A stretch of DNA of 12,700 bases from an uncultured Peptococcaceae bacterium (GTDB lineage Bacteria; Bacillota; Desulfotomaculia; Desulfotomaculales; Desulfallaceae): NCBI GenBank assembly GCA_913064925.1, contig CAJYBN010000070.1:1-12700 (forward strand). Direction: 5' to 3'. The notes under the pieces are model-generated. The model was not told where the DNA came from, made no database searches, and was given only the letters and a program-made list of their open reading frames with translations. A program made the position numbers and the translations under genes. Of this stretch, positions 12,301 through 12,700 are shown piece by piece. Position 1 is the stretch's first letter. The number at the start of each line of letters is the position of its first letter.

Positions 12301-12700
12301 ATGTTGGAAATAGAAAAGCCCAGAATTGAATGTGAAGTTATGGACGAGGAAAACAACTACGGCAGGTTTGTCGTAGAACCCCTGGAAAGGGGTTACGGCA
12401 TAACCCTGGGTAACTCGCTGCGCCGCATATTGCTTTCCTCGCTGCCCGGGGCGGCGGTGACGTCCGTGAAGATTGAAGGCGTGCTGCACGAGTTTTCCAC
12501 CATTCCCGGCGTAAAGGAAGACGTGACCGACATCATCCTCAACCTCAAGGGCCTGTGCTTACAGATGCACACCGACGAGGAAAGGGTTTTGCGGATAGAA
12601 GCCGTGGGGGAAAGGGTGGTGAAGGCGGGTGACATCATCACCGACGCCGACGTGGAAGTCCTCAACCCCGACATGCACATCGCCACCCTGGCCGAAGACG
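12301..12700 (+). CDS. rpoA: DNA-directed RNA polymerase subunit alpha, N-terminal part (3' end outside the window)
   Basis: Alpha dimerises to scaffold the beta and beta-prime subunits; its separate C-terminal domain contacts promoter UP elements and activators. The visible 133 codons cover much of the N-terminal assembly domain: MLEIEKPRIECEV, then the dimerisation and beta-contact signature LERGYGITLGNSLRRILLSSLPGAAVTSVKIEGV (about 29-62), and HEFSTIPGVKEDVTDIILNLK (63-83). The gene runs off the window after base 12700, so the C-terminal domain is not seen; full-length alpha is usually a little over 310 residues. rplQ would be expected downstream, outside the window. Confidence 0.98.
   Translation, partial: MLEIEKPRIECEVMDEENNYGRFVVEPLERGYGITLGNSLRRILLSSLPGAAVTSVKIEGVLHEFSTIPGVKEDVTDIILNLKGLCLQMHTDEERVLRIEAVGERVVKAGDIITDADVEVLNPDMHIATLAED

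Noticed and set aside
1..12700. A hidden novel system such as a defence island, integrated element or CRISPR array
   Set aside because: Every gene but one is a recognisable core translation, secretion or transcription gene in the standard order and orientation, leaving no cargo space, no inverted terminal repeats and no spaced repeats.

Overview
The window is one unbroken, one-strand (+) stretch of the bacterial S10-spc-alpha ribosomal-protein supercluster. It begins inside rplD (L4) and ends inside rpoA (RNA polymerase alpha). The gene order is rplD-rplW-rplB-rpsS-rplV-rpsC-rplP-rpmC-rpsQ (end of S10), rplN-rplX-rplE-rpsN-rpsH-rplF-rplR-rpsE-rpmD-rplO-secY-map (spc), then a KOW-domain gene-infA-rpmJ-rpsM-rpsK-rpsD-rpoA (alpha). 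Twenty-nine protein genes are called, two of them cut by the window edges. No RNA gene, mobile element, CRISPR array, phage gene or convincing terminator was seen.

The likely source is a GC-rich Firmicute of the Clostridia, perhaps a Desulfotomaculum/Pelotomaculum-like or Moorella-like lineage. This rests on strong AAGGAGG ribosome-binding sites before most genes, many GTG and TTG starts, the short zinc-binding S14, a zinc-binding C-terminus on L24, rpsD placed inside the cluster, and a KOW-domain gene between map and infA. The genus is an inference and could not be tested here.

The genes work together. Most encode 30S or 50S proteins. SecY forms the membrane export channel, Map trims the initiator methionine, IF-1 helps start translation, and alpha nucleates RNA polymerase assembly. 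Spacing is tight: mostly 0 to 39 nt, with overlaps at rplD/rplW, rplP/rpmC and the KOW gene/infA. The only larger gaps are rplW-rplB (58 nt), map-KOW gene (135 nt) and rpsD-rpoA (56 nt). No stretch of 300 bases lacks a gene.

This is essentially an ordinary core region, and no undescribed system was found. The points worth a second look are modest: adk is missing between secY and map; a GC-rich, repeat-bearing gap with a strong stem-loop lies before the KOW gene; the KOW protein has a C-terminal extension overlapping infA; a second stem-loop lies between rplW and rplB; and infA, rpsD and rpoA share the same unusually long Shine-Dalgarno-to-start distance.
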